Positions 54,150 through 54,825 of a stretch of DNA of 54,825 bases are shown one piece after another. The notes below the pieces were generated by a model. That model did no database searches. It saw only the letters and a program-made list of their open reading frames with translations, and had not been told where the DNA came from. The translations under genes were made by a program, and so were the position numbers. Source of the stretch: Sedimentisphaerales bacterium (GTDB lineage: Bacteria > Planctomycetota > Phycisphaerae > Sedimentisphaerales > Anaerobacaceae); contig JAFGBG010000098.1 of the NCBI GenBank assembly GCA_016933295.1, positions 1 to 54,825 of the forward strand, in the 5' to 3' direction. Each line of letters starts with the position of its first letter. Position 1 is the first letter of the stretch.

Positions 54150-54825
54150 ATGACGGGATTGAATGAAAAAATAACAAGACGTACATTCCTCAAAACAGCT
54201 TCAAAAGTCGCGGGGAGTCTGGCTTTTGCTTCCGGAAATTTACTTGCAGTAGCCAAGGCAAGTGAGCCGGAACAACAAATAGACGATCTTGAACTTTATG
54301 ATTTTGTGATGCCTCGAGTCAAATTTGTACCATATAAGCGTCAAGGACAACAGAGACTAAGTGATGATACATGGAATAATAGACCTGGTGGCGATGCGAA
54401 TTTGTTGACCCGCCTCAGTACTGTAATTCGTTGCAAGACAAAACCTATACCTGGAGCGAATAATTGGCAACCGCAATGGGCAAAGGAAGATCAGCTTAAC
54501 GCAGTTGTCACATTTGACAGTCTTGATCAAATTAAGAAATATCCATTTCTTTTTATGACAGGTGAGAATTATTTCAGGTTTAACGACAACCAAAAATATA
54601 ATTTCAAAGAGTATATTATGCGCGGCGGCTTCCTACTTATGGATGATTGTGTGGTCCTTGACGGAGGTGACTTTTTCTACCAAAGTGCATTTAATTTACT
54701 GGAAGAAACTTTCGGAAAAAATTCCGTCAAACGCATTTCGAACGAGCACGAAATATTCCATAATGTATATGACTTAGGTGAGACCGGCTTGCCTACTGTA
54801 GATTACATATATAAAAGACGGCCGG
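54150..54825 (+). CDS. DUF4159 protein with Tat signal, truncated by the window end
   Basis: The ORF track misses this gene because it runs off the window. ATG 54150 lies 10 nt after the previous stop and encodes a twin-arginine signal (ITRRTFLKTASKVAGSLAF). The visible 225 residues contain the DUF4159 core: DANLLTRLSTVIRCKT, YPFLFMTGENYFRFN, YIMRGGFLLMDDC and FGKNSVKRISNEHEIFHNVY. DUF4159 proteins have an amidotransferase-like fold and regularly accompany MoxR/VWA genes. A Tat signal implies export in folded state. The C-terminus is not in this window. Confidence 0.9.
   Translation, partial: MTGLNEKITRRTFLKTASKVAGSLAFASGNLLAVAKASEPEQQIDDLELYDFVMPRVKFVPYKRQGQQRLSDDTWNNRPGGDANLLTRLSTVIRCKTKPIPGANNWQPQWAKEDQLNAVVTFDSLDQIKKYPFLFMTGENYFRFNDNQKYNFKEYIMRGGFLLMDDCVVLDGGDFFYQSAFNLLEETFGKNSVKRISNEHEIFHNVYDLGETGLPTVDYIYKRRP

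Overview
The window looks like a chromosomal segment of a planctomycete, most likely a Phycisphaerae/Sedimentisphaerales-type anaerobic polysaccharide degrader. This is inferred from gene content, not from a marker gene. The content includes an ECF sigma factor overlapped by a FecR-type membrane protein, large secreted proteins with repeated 'YFWRVDEV' Fn3-like modules, a MoxR/DUF58/BatA-like/VWA/DUF4159 operon, and a bacterial topoisomerase VI. Most genes have clear Shine-Dalgarno sites and several neighbours overlap by ATGA.

Layout. (1) 0.3-3.0 kb, minus strand: an NtrC-type sigma54 response regulator followed by its NtrY-like histidine kinase. (2) 3.3-9.6 kb: pectin/galactan-type secreted enzymes (GH35-like with DUF5597, PL9-like beta-helix, PL26/PcRGLX-like rhamnogalacturonan lyase). 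(3) 9.7-12.6 kb, minus strand: top6B-top6A, with a lysine-rich tail on Top6B. (4) 13.0-18.0 kb, minus strand: a CE15-like glucuronoyl esterase and a large secreted Fn3/F5-8C protein gene broken by one in-frame TAG. (5) 18.4-37.0 kb, plus strand: an ECF sigma/FecR pair whose FecR partner appears to end in an NPCBM-like sugar-binding domain, then GH95, GH43, an unrecognised secreted protein, GH51, GH62, GH43, GH43-CBM6, GH10 and GH43-discoidin. Together these can debranch and depolymerise (glucurono)arabinoxylan. (6) 37.0-38.8 kb: repeat-rich intergenic DNA with a broken transposase and a CAU tRNA. (7) 38.8-41.8 kb: an HtrA-like protease overlapped by an equal-length paralogue that has lost its catalytic residues. 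(8) 41.8-43.5 kb: three diverged copies (A, B, C) of an intergenic structured element around a PilZ gene. (9) 43.5 kb to the end: MoxR, DUF58, BatA-like, a 1151-aa membrane protein, VWA, a caspase/legumain-like protein lacking its His, and a truncated Tat-exported DUF4159 protein.

Two observations stand out. First, short glycine/arginine-rich segments (GGFGRRGR, GGRRGRQSG, GFRSGRQSG and similar) sit inside or at the ends of at least eight unrelated secreted enzymes of the locus. Second, the A/B/C elements share a hairpin AAGCCCC...GGGGCTT, a near-constant spacer, and a second stem around TGCCGT whose sequence changes but whose pairing persists. Both are proposals from reading one sequence and need comparative genomics.
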